A DNA stretch of 64,000 nucleotides, taken from assembly GCF_007988885.1 (NCBI RefSeq), contig NZ_BJUZ01000001.1, forward strand, positions 620,001-684,000, given 5' to 3'. The position numbers were made by a program, and so were the translations under genes. Shown here piece by piece: positions 48,049 to 57,186 of this stretch (position 1 is the first letter of the stretch; each line of letters begins with the position of its first letter). The notes under the pieces are model-generated. The model ran no database searches. It had not been told where the DNA came from and saw nothing but the letters and a program-made list of their open reading frames with translations. Origin of the DNA: Gluconobacter wancherniae NBRC 103581 (GTDB taxonomy: Bacteria; Pseudomonadota; Alphaproteobacteria; Acetobacterales; Acetobacteraceae).

Positions 48049-49338
48049 ATGGCTCGTCTGCGCAAGGGCGCGCGTATCAGTGTGGCGGCTGGGGCACTGG
48101 CGACACTTGCCGCCTGTGCTGGGGGCAACACGCCGCCAGGACCGGGTGTGAACGGTGTTCCCGGAAGTATCAATAGCGCAAATGCCTCACATGATGTGGG
48201 GCTTATCCTTCCGCTAACGGGTCGGAACGCTGTGATTGGCGCCCGGATGCGGGATGCAGCAGTGCTTGCCCTATCGAGCCACGGCTCTCCAAAACTGGAT
48301 ATCCATGACAGCAATGGTCCTGGTGGTTCGTTGCAGGCTGTCAATGATGCTGTAGCGCATGGAGACGCAATACTTCTGGGGCCATTGACCGCCACTGACA
48401 CGGCAATGGTATCTCCAGTTGCGCTGAATGCTGGCCTGCCGGAACTGGCTTTTACCAGTGATTCCGGCAATGCGCGGCCCGGTGTCTGGGTATTGGGTCT
48501 GACGCCAGAGCAACAGGTGCGCCGCATGATTGATGCTGCACGTGCTACCGGCCGCAAAACCTTCGCAGCCTTCCTGCCTGATAATGCTCTCGGTCATGCC
48601 ACGGGAGACGGATTGGTGCGGGCTTGCCAGGATGCAGGTCTTGCGGTCCCCCAAATTGTCTATCACTCTGCTGATCCGCAGAGCATTGTCAGCGGGTTAA
48701 AAACTCTTTCTGCGATCGACACGCGCATGCCCGCTACTGCCCCGGTCGTGGCGCCACCTGTTGCCGATGGTCCGTCAGCTATTGATCCTGTAGCCGAGGC
48801 GCCTCCTGCCGCTCCCGTGTCTGCTGCTCCGGCCGCACCAGCTCCTGCGGTGGCTGTTCCGCCGCCGCCATTTGATGGTCTTGTTCTCGCAGATACGGGT
48901 TTGGCGCTCGCGCAGGTTATTGCCGAGCTGAAGGCCGATCATATCGACGCCAGCAATGTCCAGATTATGGGGCCAGCATTGTGGAAGGCTTTCGACGGCA
49001 AGCTCGGTGCTCTGCATGGCGCCTGGTATGCCGCTCCGGATGCGCGTGATCGCAATGGATATGTTGCGCAGTATCGCGCCGTCTATCATCAGCCGCCATC
49101 GCCTGTGACGGATCTTTCGTATGATGCGGCGGCTCTTTCAGGCGCTCTGATCAAGCAGGGGGGTGTGACGGCGCAGGGCCTGACACGTGCTGATGGATTT
49201 ATGGGAGTGGACGGTCTGTTCCGTCTTCTGCCGGATGGTCATGTGACACGTGCCCTGGCGATTTTTCAGATTCAGCCAGGTGGCGGGGCAAGGATCGTTG
49301 TTCCAGCGTCTCGGGAGATTGCTGTTCGCCCGAGCTGA
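48049..49338 (+). CDS. LpoA/LppC-like lipoprotein (periplasmic-binding fold)
   Basis: About 429 residues. A lipoprotein signal ends at ATLAAC (Cys23). The rest is a type I periplasmic-binding fold: VGLILPLTGRNAVIGARMRDAAVLAL, ILLGPLTATDTAMVSPVALN, GRKTFAAFLPDNALG. LpoA activates PBP1A; the rsmI-adjacent position fits. An Ala/Pro-rich insert (about residues 227-274, with APPVADG and SAAPAAPAPAVAVPPPP) breaks the second lobe. Start at 48049 gives a normal signal; 47992 would overlap rsmI. The N-terminal TPR domain of E. coli LpoA is missing. Confidence 0.82.
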   Translation: MARLRKGARISVAAGALATLAACAGGNTPPGPGVNGVPGSINSANASHDVGLILPLTGRNAVIGARMRDAAVLALSSHGSPKLDIHDSNGPGGSLQAVNDAVAHGDAILLGPLTATDTAMVSPVALNAGLPELAFTSDSGNARPGVWVLGLTPEQQVRRMIDAARATGRKTFAAFLPDNALGHATGDGLVRACQDAGLAVPQIVYHSADPQSIVSGLKTLSAIDTRMPATAPVVAPPVADGPSAIDPVAEAPPAAPVSAAPAAPAPAVAVPPPPFDGLVLADTGLALAQVIAELKADHIDASNVQIMGPALWKAFDGKLGALHGAWYAAPDARDRNGYVAQYRAVYHQPPSPVTDLSYDAAALSGALIKQGGVTAQGLTRADGFMGVDGLFRLLPDGHVTRALAIFQIQPGGGARIVVPASREIAVRPS

Positions 49339-49341
49339 GGC

Positions 49342-49722
49342 TCAGGCGACGGCGATTTCAGCCAGCGGAAGAACAGGGCGGATCGTGTGAAGCGCCAGTT
49401 CGAAGCTGGCGTAGCTGCCAAGCTCATGATTGCGCAGCTGATCGATCAGGATCCAGCGCATACCCTGCGGGCGAAGCATATAGGCTGGATCGGGGTTCTC
49501 GCGGACCCATACCAGAACGTGATCGACAGGTGCGTTGCCGTCCATGTCGACCACGCGCTCTGACGTGGTGACTTCAGCATCAAAAAGACCCATTCGCAGA
49601 CCGGCATCCAGCCAGCGCGAAAGATATTCCCGGTGGCGTGGAAGCAGACCCTGTCGCAGAAGAACGACATTGCTGCTCACGCTGCGGTGAGAGAGTTCGA
49701 GAAGCGAAGTTACCTGCGCCAT
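49342..49722 (-). CDS. Conserved hypothetical protein
   Basis: About 126 residues, soluble, no signal peptide. Begins MAQVTSLLELSHRSVSS; ATG 49722 has GAGGA eight bases upstream, whereas codons at 49737/49740 do not. It has a helical first half (LPRHREYLSRWLDAGLRMGLFDAEV) and beta-rich centre (PVDHVLVWVRENPDPAYMLRP). No family recognised. It sits tail to tail with the LpoA-like gene, with only three bases between them. Probably specific to acetic acid bacteria. Confidence 0.65.
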   Translation of the reverse strand: MAQVTSLLELSHRSVSSNVVLLRQGLLPRHREYLSRWLDAGLRMGLFDAEVTTSERVVDMDGNAPVDHVLVWVRENPDPAYMLRPQGMRWILIDQLRNHELGSYASFELALHTIRPVLPLAEIAVA

Positions 49723-49902
49723 CAGGAAGGTCCTCATCAAAAAAACCAGAACGAAAAGCCCCGGTTGGAAGCGATAAGGTCAGGCTAGTTCGTCAAATGC
49801 GCTTTTCACAATCGCAAATGTCACAGATTGCGGTTCTCAAGACACAAAGTTTCCCCACTGTGGCAAATCTGCCATGCGTTTAATGCATGGCTCGAAAGAT
49901 GC

Positions 49903-50805
49903 CTATGGCTTCCGATAAAGAGATTTGTCCCAGCGACGATGGAGCCAGAGCCATAGGCCTGGGCGTTTTTCGATCCATTCCTGAAGTCGATTGTTAAGTT
50001 TTTGTGTCAAAGCAAGGACATCCGCCTGCCTGTCGCCTGTTGCAACCGGATGGATGGGTGCATCGACCTGCAGAACAAGTCTGGCTGGCCCTTCACGATA
50101 GACATGCCCTGTAATGATCAGGGCCTGATGTCGCAGAGCAAATACAGCGGCTGCTGATGCCGTCATGGCGGGACGTCCAAAGAGGGACGCCTCGATTCCG
50201 TCATTCATTTTCTGATCGCCCAAAACACCTAAATGACCACCCTGACCCAGATAGCGTAGTGCCGAACGTGCGCCTTTTGAGCCCTTTGGAAACATTGGGA
50301 CATCCTGACCCATCGCATTCCGGCGAAGATCATGGATCAGGCTGTTTACGCCTTCGTTGCTTGCTGCTCTGTAGAACGATGCAAATGGAAGACCGTGCCG
50401 TGCGACGACTGGCGGCATCAGTTCCCAGTTTCCGATATGCCCGGAAAAGAAAATAACGGGCTTGCCCGATTGTCTGGCCGTCTCAAGGTGCTCCGCTCCC
50501 TCGACGCGCCAGCCGGGGCCGGAAGGGCTGTTATGAGGCAGGGCTGCGATGTGGGGAAATTCTCCGATGGTACGGCCCAGATTTTCCCAACATTCCCGGA
50601 CGATGCGTTTACGTGCGCGGGCATTTAGATAAGGGAGTGCGAGTTTAAGGTTCGTATTGGCAATGCGCGAAACTGGAAGTCGCGGACCAATGAACCGGGC
50701 CGTCATGCCGCCCAGTGTTGACGCTGCTGCGGGGGGGAGCGTTCTGAGGGCATGAAGCAGGAGGCGCGCCACAGTTGCTTCGGTTTTGTGCAGTATTTTT
50801 TTCAT
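49903..50805 (-). CDS. lpxL: Lipid A late acyltransferase (LpxL/HtrB family)
   Basis: A 300-residue acyltransferase with an N-terminal membrane helix. The catalytic HX4E motif is GHIGNWEL. ENLGRTIGEFP and PMFPKGSKGARSALRYL are typical of the family. It probably adds a secondary acyl chain to lipid A or another lysophospholipid-like acceptor. It is the last gene of a tight waaA-lpxK-lpxL unit (ATGA overlap with lpxK). Confidence 0.9.
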   Translation of the reverse strand: MKKILHKTEATVARLLLHALRTLPPAAASTLGGMTARFIGPRLPVSRIANTNLKLALPYLNARARKRIVRECWENLGRTIGEFPHIAALPHNSPSGPGWRVEGAEHLETARQSGKPVIFFSGHIGNWELMPPVVARHGLPFASFYRAASNEGVNSLIHDLRRNAMGQDVPMFPKGSKGARSALRYLGQGGHLGVLGDQKMNDGIEASLFGRPAMTASAAAVFALRHQALIITGHVYREGPARLVLQVDAPIHPVATGDRQADVLALTQKLNNRLQEWIEKRPGLWLWLHRRWDKSLYRKP

Positions 50806-51785
50806 GGAGTAGGGATCAGGAGGTCCAGCAGGCGATCAGGGAAGGCTGAGTCCATCCATCGCAGTTCGACCGTAATCACCTGGATCTGGCTCCGGAACGT
50901 GGCTGGAAGCTTCACGGCATCCTTTGTGGTTGTGACAAGTGTTGTCCCGGGCTCCCGATTCAACGCTTCGAGGCGCCGGATATCACGCGCACCGTATTGA
51001 TGGTGGTCCGGGAAAAAGATTGTTCTGACAGGATTGATGCCAGCGTCGCGGAGCATATCGAAGAATTTTTCCGGTCGGCCGATGCCTGCAAAGGCCACCA
51101 CCCGTCTGCCCTGAAGATTACGGATTTCGGGGCCGGGGATCAGTCTGGCCTGCGTGCGATGTGACGGCTGTGGAAGATGTGCGATCAGCTTGTGAGTGTC
51201 ATCACCAATTACGACAAGTGCAGATGCACGATCCAGCGCATCGGCCAGTGGCTCGCGTAATGGCCCGGCTGGGAGCACGCGACCATTTCCAAAGGCGCTC
51301 GGCCCGTCCACGACAAGGATGGAGACATCCTGATGCAGTGTCGGATTCTGAAAACCATCATCCATGACGAGACAATCCGCGCCATGGCCAACGGCACAAA
51401 GCGCGGTTTCAGAGCGATCAGCGCCAATCCATGTCGGGGCGGCGGCCGCGAGCAGGAGAGGTTCGTCCCCGACGTCGCGCGGCTGATGCACGCGCAGATC
51501 TACGAGGATCGGCCCCTTTTCACTCCCGCCATGGCCGCGACTTAGGATATGCGGGCTCATACCCCGCTCCTGAAGGCGTTTGACCAGATCCAGTGTGAGT
51601 GGTGTCTTGCCGGTGCCGCCTACGGTTACATTGCCGCAGCACAAAACAGGGACATTTGCCTGAAAGGGTGTGCGACGCCTGCGTCGGCGGCCCAGACGGG
51701 TCGTGATGGAAGAAAAAGGTACGAAGGCCGCAGTCAGGAGAGACATTCCCGGACGGGACCAGAAGCGGGGAGGGTGCAGCCTCAT
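50802..51785 (-). CDS. lpxK: Tetraacyldisaccharide 4'-kinase
   Basis: A 327-residue membrane-bound kinase that phosphorylates the lipid A precursor at the 4' position. The Walker A is GNVTVGGTGKTPL (about residues 52-64) with the Asp-rich DDGFQNP motif for Walker B. VAFAGIGRPEKFF and DHHQYGARDI are characteristic. Overlaps the fused waaA gene by four bases upstream and lpxL downstream. Confidence 0.94.
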   Translation of the reverse strand: MRLHPPRFWSRPGMSLLTAAFVPFSSITTRLGRRRRRRTPFQANVPVLCCGNVTVGGTGKTPLTLDLVKRLQERGMSPHILSRGHGGSEKGPILVDLRVHQPRDVGDEPLLLAAAAPTWIGADRSETALCAVGHGADCLVMDDGFQNPTLHQDVSILVVDGPSAFGNGRVLPAGPLREPLADALDRASALVVIGDDTHKLIAHLPQPSHRTQARLIPGPEIRNLQGRRVVAFAGIGRPEKFFDMLRDAGINPVRTIFFPDHHQYGARDIRRLEALNREPGTTLVTTTKDAVKLPATFRSQIQVITVELRWMDSAFPDRLLDLLIPTP

Positions 51786-53650
51786 TGGTCGAGCGTGTCC
51801 AGAATCCGTTTGCAGAGCGGGGGAATGACGGAGTGTCCGAAATTCGTTCCTGACGGGAGTTCAGATGGGGCGGAAATCAGCCATTCGGCGAGTGTTAATG
51901 GATCGTATACGGTCTGAAGGGTTCCAGCCAGCATCGTGGATGCCTCCCGCCAGTTTTGCATCAGAGGGCCAGTGGCCGTGGGGACGTTCAAACGCAGGGG
52001 CTCGAACGGATTGTGACCGCCGCCCTTTCCGGACAACGAGTTCCCAATAAAAGCATGATCCGCGAGCCGGTAGAAAAGGCCGAGTTCACCAAGGGTATCC
52101 GCAATCCAAACAGGTGTATCCCAGTCCGGTAGTTTTTTCTGACTGCGTCTGGGGGCGTGAAGCTGCTCCGCGATTTCCTGGCCCCGAGATGGGTGGCGCG
52201 GCACGATAACAGTCAGAAGATCTGGGTACGTTTTGCGGGCAATACGGGCGGCTTCAGCAATGATGGTTTCTTCGCCTGGATGGGTTGACGCGGCAACGAA
52301 GACAGGCCGTTTTCCGATATGGGAGCGGAGGGTTGTGAGTTCTTCAGAGTCAAAGGGTAGCGCTGGAGCATCCTGCTTCAGATCACCGTATTCGTAAACC
52401 GGAGAGGCGCCCAACGCCTTGAAGCGTCCGGCATCTTCGGGGCCGCGGGCTGCAATCCAGTCAAGGCGGGAAAACATTTTTCTGGCAATGCCGGGCACAT
52501 GTTTCCATCTGCGGGCGCTACGATCTGAAAGGCGCCCGTTGATCAGCATGACGGGAATGGCTCTGCGGCCACAGGCAGCAATGACGCCGGGCCAGAGTTC
52601 ACTCTCTATGAACGCAGCGCCATCCGGACGCCAGCGATCCAGAAAACGGCTGATCCAGCGTGAAACATCATGAGGGATGAAACGATGGATCACACGTTTG
52701 CCAAACTCTGGATAGCGAGAAACGATTTCGCTGCCGGTAACTGTGGCCGTTGTGAACAGGACGGATAAATCGCTGCGTTCTTTCAGCAGCGCATCCAGCA
52801 GGGGAAGCGCAGAAAGTGTTTCCCCTACGCTCGCAGCATGAAGCCACAGAAGTTGTCCCTCGGGCCGTTTGCCTCCGCCCAGACCCATGCGTTCACGCAG
52901 GCGGTCTGGAAGTTCCCTGCCTCGTGCCAGACGTACCCGCAGCATCATGGTCAGGGCGGGGGCAATCACCGTTCCCATAAGGCGCCACACGCGATCAGTG
53001 GGCGTTTGCTTCTGGGCTGCAAGAAGATCATCTGCCCTGCGGGATACATCTATCAGGGCTGTACGTAGTGTTTCGGCGTCGGGCTGGAAGAGGGGTTTTC
53101 CCAGAACGAAATTGCCCTGCCTGAAAGGGAGGGGAAATGCCAACCCGTCCCATGAGGGCAGGCGTGGATTATTCGAGGCCATCCCAATTGGCACTATCGG
53201 GCATTTTGCAAGGCGGGAAAGTGCGATGGCACCGGGATGAAGCTGTTCGGCCGGGCCGCGTGGTCCGTCGGGCGTTATCGCGACGATCGCGCCATCATTC
53301 AACTCACGCAGGGCCTTACGCAGAACTGCGGCGCCTCCCTTGTCTTTGCCGCGTTTGGAAGACGATCCATGTATGCCGATGAAGCCCCAGGGACGCACGA
53401 TATCGGCAATCAGGCGGCCATCCCTGTTCTTGGACACCATCATGCGGAAGGAGAGTTTTGGCTCGATTGATCGTGCCCAGAAGCATAGCGCGGGACTCAG
53501 AGTCAGCGATCGGTGCCAGAATGCGACGAGTGTTCCTGCGCCTGCGGTCGTCACGATCCTGCGGGTCTGAGCAGGGCCGGAGACCTGCCAGCGTGACGTT
53601 CGCAGGCAGATCCCCAGCCAGATACGGATCAGACGGGTGGGCGCTATCAT
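51782..53650 (-). CDS. waaA: Fused DUF374 acyltransferase-like domain and Kdo transferase (WaaA)
   Basis: About 622 residues, one frame. Residues 1-210 are a DUF374-like (lysophospholipid acyltransferase-like) domain with AFWHRSLTLSPALCFWA, SKNRDGRLIADIVRPWGF and ITPDGPRGPAEQ. Residues 230-620 are a complete WaaA: LLWLHAASVGETLSALP, FTTATVTGSEI, FIESELWPGVIAAC, and GGGHNPFEP in the donor site. WaaA normally has its own membrane helix at the N-terminus; here that segment (LMGTVIAPALTMML) follows the first domain. Usually the two are neighbouring separate genes. ATG 53650 has CGGAAG upstream. Confidence 0.9.
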   Translation of the reverse strand: MIAPTRLIRIWLGICLRTSRWQVSGPAQTRRIVTTAGAGTLVAFWHRSLTLSPALCFWARSIEPKLSFRMMVSKNRDGRLIADIVRPWGFIGIHGSSSKRGKDKGGAAVLRKALRELNDGAIVAITPDGPRGPAEQLHPGAIALSRLAKCPIVPIGMASNNPRLPSWDGLAFPLPFRQGNFVLGKPLFQPDAETLRTALIDVSRRADDLLAAQKQTPTDRVWRLMGTVIAPALTMMLRVRLARGRELPDRLRERMGLGGGKRPEGQLLWLHAASVGETLSALPLLDALLKERSDLSVLFTTATVTGSEIVSRYPEFGKRVIHRFIPHDVSRWISRFLDRWRPDGAAFIESELWPGVIAACGRRAIPVMLINGRLSDRSARRWKHVPGIARKMFSRLDWIAARGPEDAGRFKALGASPVYEYGDLKQDAPALPFDSEELTTLRSHIGKRPVFVAASTHPGEETIIAEAARIARKTYPDLLTVIVPRHPSRGQEIAEQLHAPRRSQKKLPDWDTPVWIADTLGELGLFYRLADHAFIGNSLSGKGGGHNPFEPLRLNVPTATGPLMQNWREASTMLAGTLQTVYDPLTLAEWLISAPSELPSGTNFGHSVIPPLCKRILDTLDQ

Positions 53651-53719
53651 GGGTCTTCCGGTAGCACGCGCCGGAAGTGGGAGCAAAATCCTGTTCTTAG
53701 GAAGCGGGAGCCGGAAAAG

Positions 53720-54436
53720 TTAACGGAGTTGATGATCTGCTTTTATGCTGAAAAAAGTTGCGCGGGCGAAGTCTGGCTTGCGAGCAGGCAAAGCGTCCGT
53801 TTCACCGACAACGGCTTCAAACCATACAGGGTGTGCTGCAACAGCAGGTGCCACGGGAAACATGTTTTTCGTCCCGTTAACCGTAATGGTTATCACTCCT
53901 TCAGGGGCGGTACTGATGCTGTAATCGATCCGGTTTTGTGGATAGACCGCGCCTGACACAACGCTCTGCGGCCCGTGACCAGCATTTACAGAAGACGTTA
54001 CGTGATTGCCGTCCGTTTCCAGGGTCGCAACCGGCCCCTCGGCATTCCTAAGGCGGCCGATCAGCATACGGCCATTCCATGGCAGGTGATCAACCTGCAT
54101 GGCTGCCTGCATATGAGATGTTCCCTGCTGCATGGACCAAGCGTTTTCTTCCCGCAAAACCGTAACTGGCGCCGTATCATGCCCCGCATATGGCTGACGG
54201 CTCGTTGTGGTTAGCGTAACTGCGCCCGAAGCCGGATCTCGTGTGTAAAAAATGCTGTGGTAGCCCTGCCTGAGGCGTGTAGACGGCACGGTTTCAACGC
54301 TTACGCGGTTGGCAGGCTGTTGCAATGCCAACGGCTGGGTTTGACCGGTCTGCACTGCTTTCAGGTCCATGGCAGATGCAGGAGCAGCCAGGAAAATAGC
54401 GACGCAGGCGCCGGACATAAGGCGGGAAAGCAGCAC
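53720..54436 (-). CDS. Periplasmic alginate-lyase-2-like protein, probable pseudo-lyase
   Basis: A 238-residue exported protein (GTG start with AAGGA upstream; signal ends near ASAMD). The mature part resembles the PL7/alginate lyase 2 beta-jelly-roll: VLREENAW parallels the RSELRE strand, LPWNGRMLIGRLRN parallels the QIH strand, RIDYSISTAPEGVITITVNG is the usual core, and PVWFEAVVGE parallels the YFKAG strand. The Gln and His of QIH are replaced by Arg, and the catalytic Tyr/Lys pair is gone. A sugar-binding or structural role is inferred. The family call is tentative. Confidence 0.6.
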   Translation of the reverse strand: MLLSRLMSGACVAIFLAAPASAMDLKAVQTGQTQPLALQQPANRVSVETVPSTRLRQGYHSIFYTRDPASGAVTLTTTSRQPYAGHDTAPVTVLREENAWSMQQGTSHMQAAMQVDHLPWNGRMLIGRLRNAEGPVATLETDGNHVTSSVNAGHGPQSVVSGAVYPQNRIDYSISTAPEGVITITVNGTKNMFPVAPAVAAHPVWFEAVVGETDALPARKPDFARATFFSIKADHQLR

Positions 54437-54530
54437 GGTAAAAATCCTTCATGCAGTGCGTCGAAAAAACTGTCGGTTTCCCAACGCTGGAACTGCCCGG
54501 AGGGAGGCAACTCCAGCTGAGGGAAATCGC

Positions 54531-55415
54531 TTAGCGGCTCATGAGCACGGTGAGGTTTGCGTTCTCCAGAATGTGACGCGTAACACCGCCGAGGATCATT
54601 TGGCGCAGACGGGAATGAGAATATGCACCCATGCTCAGCATATCGGCTTCGAATTCCTGCGCTGCTGTCAGAAGGCCTGAACCGACACTCCGGTCTATAG
54701 GCTCGAAAGTGCGCGCCGTGGCGGAAATTCCATGAAGGCGCAGATACGCCAGAACGTCTTCCGCCTCGGGACCGCGACGCTGATACGTTGGGCTGGTCAG
54801 GATCTGGACGGCCTCTGCGGTCTTTGCCCAAGGGAGAGTGCAACGGAGCGCCAGAGATGATTCAGGCGTACCGTTCCAGGCGATCGCAATACGCTTGCCG
54901 ACGCTTTTCGGGGGCTTCGGAGGTGCGATGACAAGCGGGCGTCCGCTGTCAAAAAGGATGGCATGCAGCGTCTCGGAGGCACGTGGATCAGCATCCGTCG
55001 CCAGGAAAGGAACGAGCGTCATGTCGGCCAGACGGGCGCGCCAGGTGATGGCGTCATGCTCCGATCCGTCCAGAACATCGAGACTTGCGCTCACATGCTC
55101 GCCCGGTGGGCTGCTTGCGGAGGATGGGCTGTAACGTTCGATGGCATTCTGGCGCATCAACGCATCGAAATAGGCCCGGACCTCTATGGCGCGGCGCTGG
55201 GCTTCGTTTGCGGCAGCATCAATCATTTCACTGACCATGCCTGCAGACAGACCTTCTCCTGCGAGAGTGGCAACCTCGGATGGGTCACTGCCAACTACGA
55301 CTGCAGAAAGGTGTGCCTCGAAGCGTTTGGCAAATTCCAGAGCGATCCCCATGACCGATTCCAGATCGCCGGAGCCGTTAAGGGGGAGGAGGATGTTCTT
55401 GATGTTGTTGAGCAT
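54531..55415 (-). CDS. Two-domain universal stress protein (UspA family)
   Basis: About 294 residues. The start MLNNIKNILLPLNGSGDLE begins a first Usp domain (about 1-140). A second Usp domain starts at VGKRIAIAWNGTPESSLALRC (about 155) and ends LSMGAYSHSRLRQMILGGVTRH followed by LTVLMSR, the usual ATP-binding G-2x-G-9x-G-S/T region (G-AYSHSR-...-GGVT). ATG 55415 is preferred to 55487, which adds 24 non-conserved residues. Usp proteins help survival under stress. Confidence 0.9.
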   Translation of the reverse strand: MLNNIKNILLPLNGSGDLESVMGIALEFAKRFEAHLSAVVVGSDPSEVATLAGEGLSAGMVSEMIDAAANEAQRRAIEVRAYFDALMRQNAIERYSPSSASSPPGEHVSASLDVLDGSEHDAITWRARLADMTLVPFLATDADPRASETLHAILFDSGRPLVIAPPKPPKSVGKRIAIAWNGTPESSLALRCTLPWAKTAEAVQILTSPTYQRRGPEAEDVLAYLRLHGISATARTFEPIDRSVGSGLLTAAQEFEADMLSMGAYSHSRLRQMILGGVTRHILENANLTVLMSR

Positions 55416-55459
55416 GGGCGGTTTCCCCCGGGTCCTGAAAGCAAAAATTTTCTTATCTA

Positions 55460-56083
55460 TTACGGATAAAGACGCGTGACGTTCCATTCCGTGCCCGAGC
55501 GTTTCCAGACTGCGCGGTCATGAAGGCGGAAAGGCCTGTCCTGCCAGAACTCCATGGCGTCAGGCACAACGCGGAAGCCGGACCAGTTTGCGGGGCGAGG
55601 GATGTTTTCTTCGCCATAGCGCTCTTCGGTCTCTCTCAGGCGCTCTTCAAAGAGTTCGCGGCTGGCCAGTGGTCTGGACTGATCTGATGCGATGGCACCA
55701 AGGCGTGATTTTGGAGAGCGGCTCGCAAAATATGCATCTGCTTCCTGTGGGCTGACAGGCACGACTGCCCCTTCAATGCGGATCTGGCGGCGCAGTGATT
55801 TCCAGTGAAACAGCAAGGCAGCATGCGGGTTCGCTAACAGCTCTCCGCCTTTGCGGCTTTCCATGTTTGTATAAAAGACAAACCCACGCTCATCCGCGCC
55901 TTTGAGTAGCAGCATTCGCACTGAAGGGTGGCCATCGGGCGTGGAGGTTGCAACGGCCATGGCGTTGGGATCATTCGGTTCGGATTTTTCAGCATCCGAC
56001 ATCCATGCCGCGAAAAGCGTGAAGGGGTTCGCAGTCAAATCAAGCAGCGGGTTACCGGTCTGCTGGGCTGGGGTATGGTTCAT
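55460..56083 (-). CDS. pdxH: Pyridoxamine 5'-phosphate oxidase
   Basis: A 207-residue FMN enzyme that makes pyridoxal 5'-phosphate. Conserved are NAMAVATSTPDGHPSVRMLLLKG, FVFYTNMESRKGGEL, LLFHWKSLRRQIRIEG and the C-terminal GFRVVPDAMEFWQDRPFRLHDR. Length and motifs are normal. Divergent from fabI across a 250-base gap, which holds both promoters; no clear operator is seen there. Confidence 0.96.
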   Translation of the reverse strand: MNHTPAQQTGNPLLDLTANPFTLFAAWMSDAEKSEPNDPNAMAVATSTPDGHPSVRMLLLKGADERGFVFYTNMESRKGGELLANPHAALLFHWKSLRRQIRIEGAVVPVSPQEADAYFASRSPKSRLGAIASDQSRPLASRELFEERLRETEERYGEENIPRPANWSGFRVVPDAMEFWQDRPFRLHDRAVWKRSGTEWNVTRLYP

Positions 56084-56333
56084 GGTTCTGCATCTCCCTC
56101 TGGTCCACGCATCATAATCGGTCTCGCCAGCGGCTCAAACTGGCAGCGTTCAAGAAGCTGAAATGTAATATGCCAGCGGCTTGCCAAGGGTTTTCCGGAG
56201 CATCAAGGCCCGTGTGTTGCATTTCCGTTGCGTCGTAAATTGTGAGCAGCCACGCACTAAGCGCACTTGTCCGTGGCCTGCGCTTGTGCGACCACGACCC
56301 TAATCCGCAAACGCGATTCAGGAAGCTGAAAAC

Positions 56334-57185
56334 ATGTCAGAAACCGAAGACAACATCCCGGCGCCGGTGACCGGTACCCTCATGAAGGGTAAACGCGGCA
56401 TCGTCATGGGCGTTGCAAACAAACATTCTATTGCCTGGGCAATTGCCAGTGCCTGTGCTGCACAGGGTGCTGAACTTGCATTCACCTATCAGGGTGAGGC
56501 TCTTGGTAAGCGCGTTCGCCCGCTTGCTGAAAGCGTAGGCTCCACTCTCGTTTTGCCTTGTGACGTGAGCGATGATGCCGCGATCGACGAAACCTTTGCC
56601 GAAATCGAAAAGGTTTGGGGTAAGATCGACTTCCTCGTGCACGCCATCGGTTGGGCAGACAAGCAGTATCTGCGTGGACGGTATGTTGATACCCCGCGCG
56701 AAGCATTCCTGCAGGCCATGGACATTTCGTGTTATTCCTTCACGGCCGTTGCCCGCCGCGCCGCCGCGATGATGAACAAGGGTGGTTCGCTCCTTACCCT
56801 GACCTATCTGGGTGCGGAGCGCGTGATGCCCCATTATAATGTCATGGGTGTTGCGAAGGCGGCTCTTGAGGCTTCCGTACGCTACATGGCAGCGGACCTT
56901 GGCCGTGATGATATCCGCGTGAACGGTATCTCCGCAGGCCCGATCATGACGCTGGCGGCCAATGGTATCAGCGATTTCCGTTATATCCTGCGCTGGAACC
57001 AGCTTAACGCACCGATGGAGCGCAACGTCTCTCTTAAGGATGTCGGCGGTTCCGGGATGTATTTCCTGTCCGACCTGTCCAGTGGTGTTACGGGCGAAGT
57101 CCATCATGTGGATTGCGGTTATCATGTCGTTGGCATGAAGAACCCGGAAGCCCCCGATATCGCCGTGGTCTCTTCCGGAGATTGA
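56334..57185 (+). CDS. fabI: Enoyl-[acyl-carrier-protein] reductase (NADH)
   Basis: A 283-residue SDR enzyme that reduces enoyl-ACP in fatty acid elongation. The NAD motif is [20 protein letters not shown]. The FabI-type catalytic Tyr and Lys (Y-x6-K) are in [22 protein letters not shown]. The flexible substrate loop [17 protein letters not shown] follows. The start ATG is preceded by AGGAAG. It is followed after one base by aroC. Confidence 0.96.
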   Translation: MSETEDNIPAPVTGTLMKGKRGIVMGVANKHSIAWAIASACAAQGAELAFTYQGEALGKRVRPLAESVGSTLVLPCDVSDDAAIDETFAEIEKVWGKIDFLVHAIGWADKQYLRGRYVDTPREAFLQAMDISCYSFTAVARRAAAMMNKGGSLLTLTYLGAERVMPHYNVMGVAKAALEASVRYMAADLGRDDIRVNGISAGPIMTLAANGISDFRYILRWNQLNAPMERNVSLKDVGGSGMYFLSDLSSGVTGEVHHVDCGYHVVGMKNPEAPDIAVVSSGD

Positions 57186-57186
57186 T

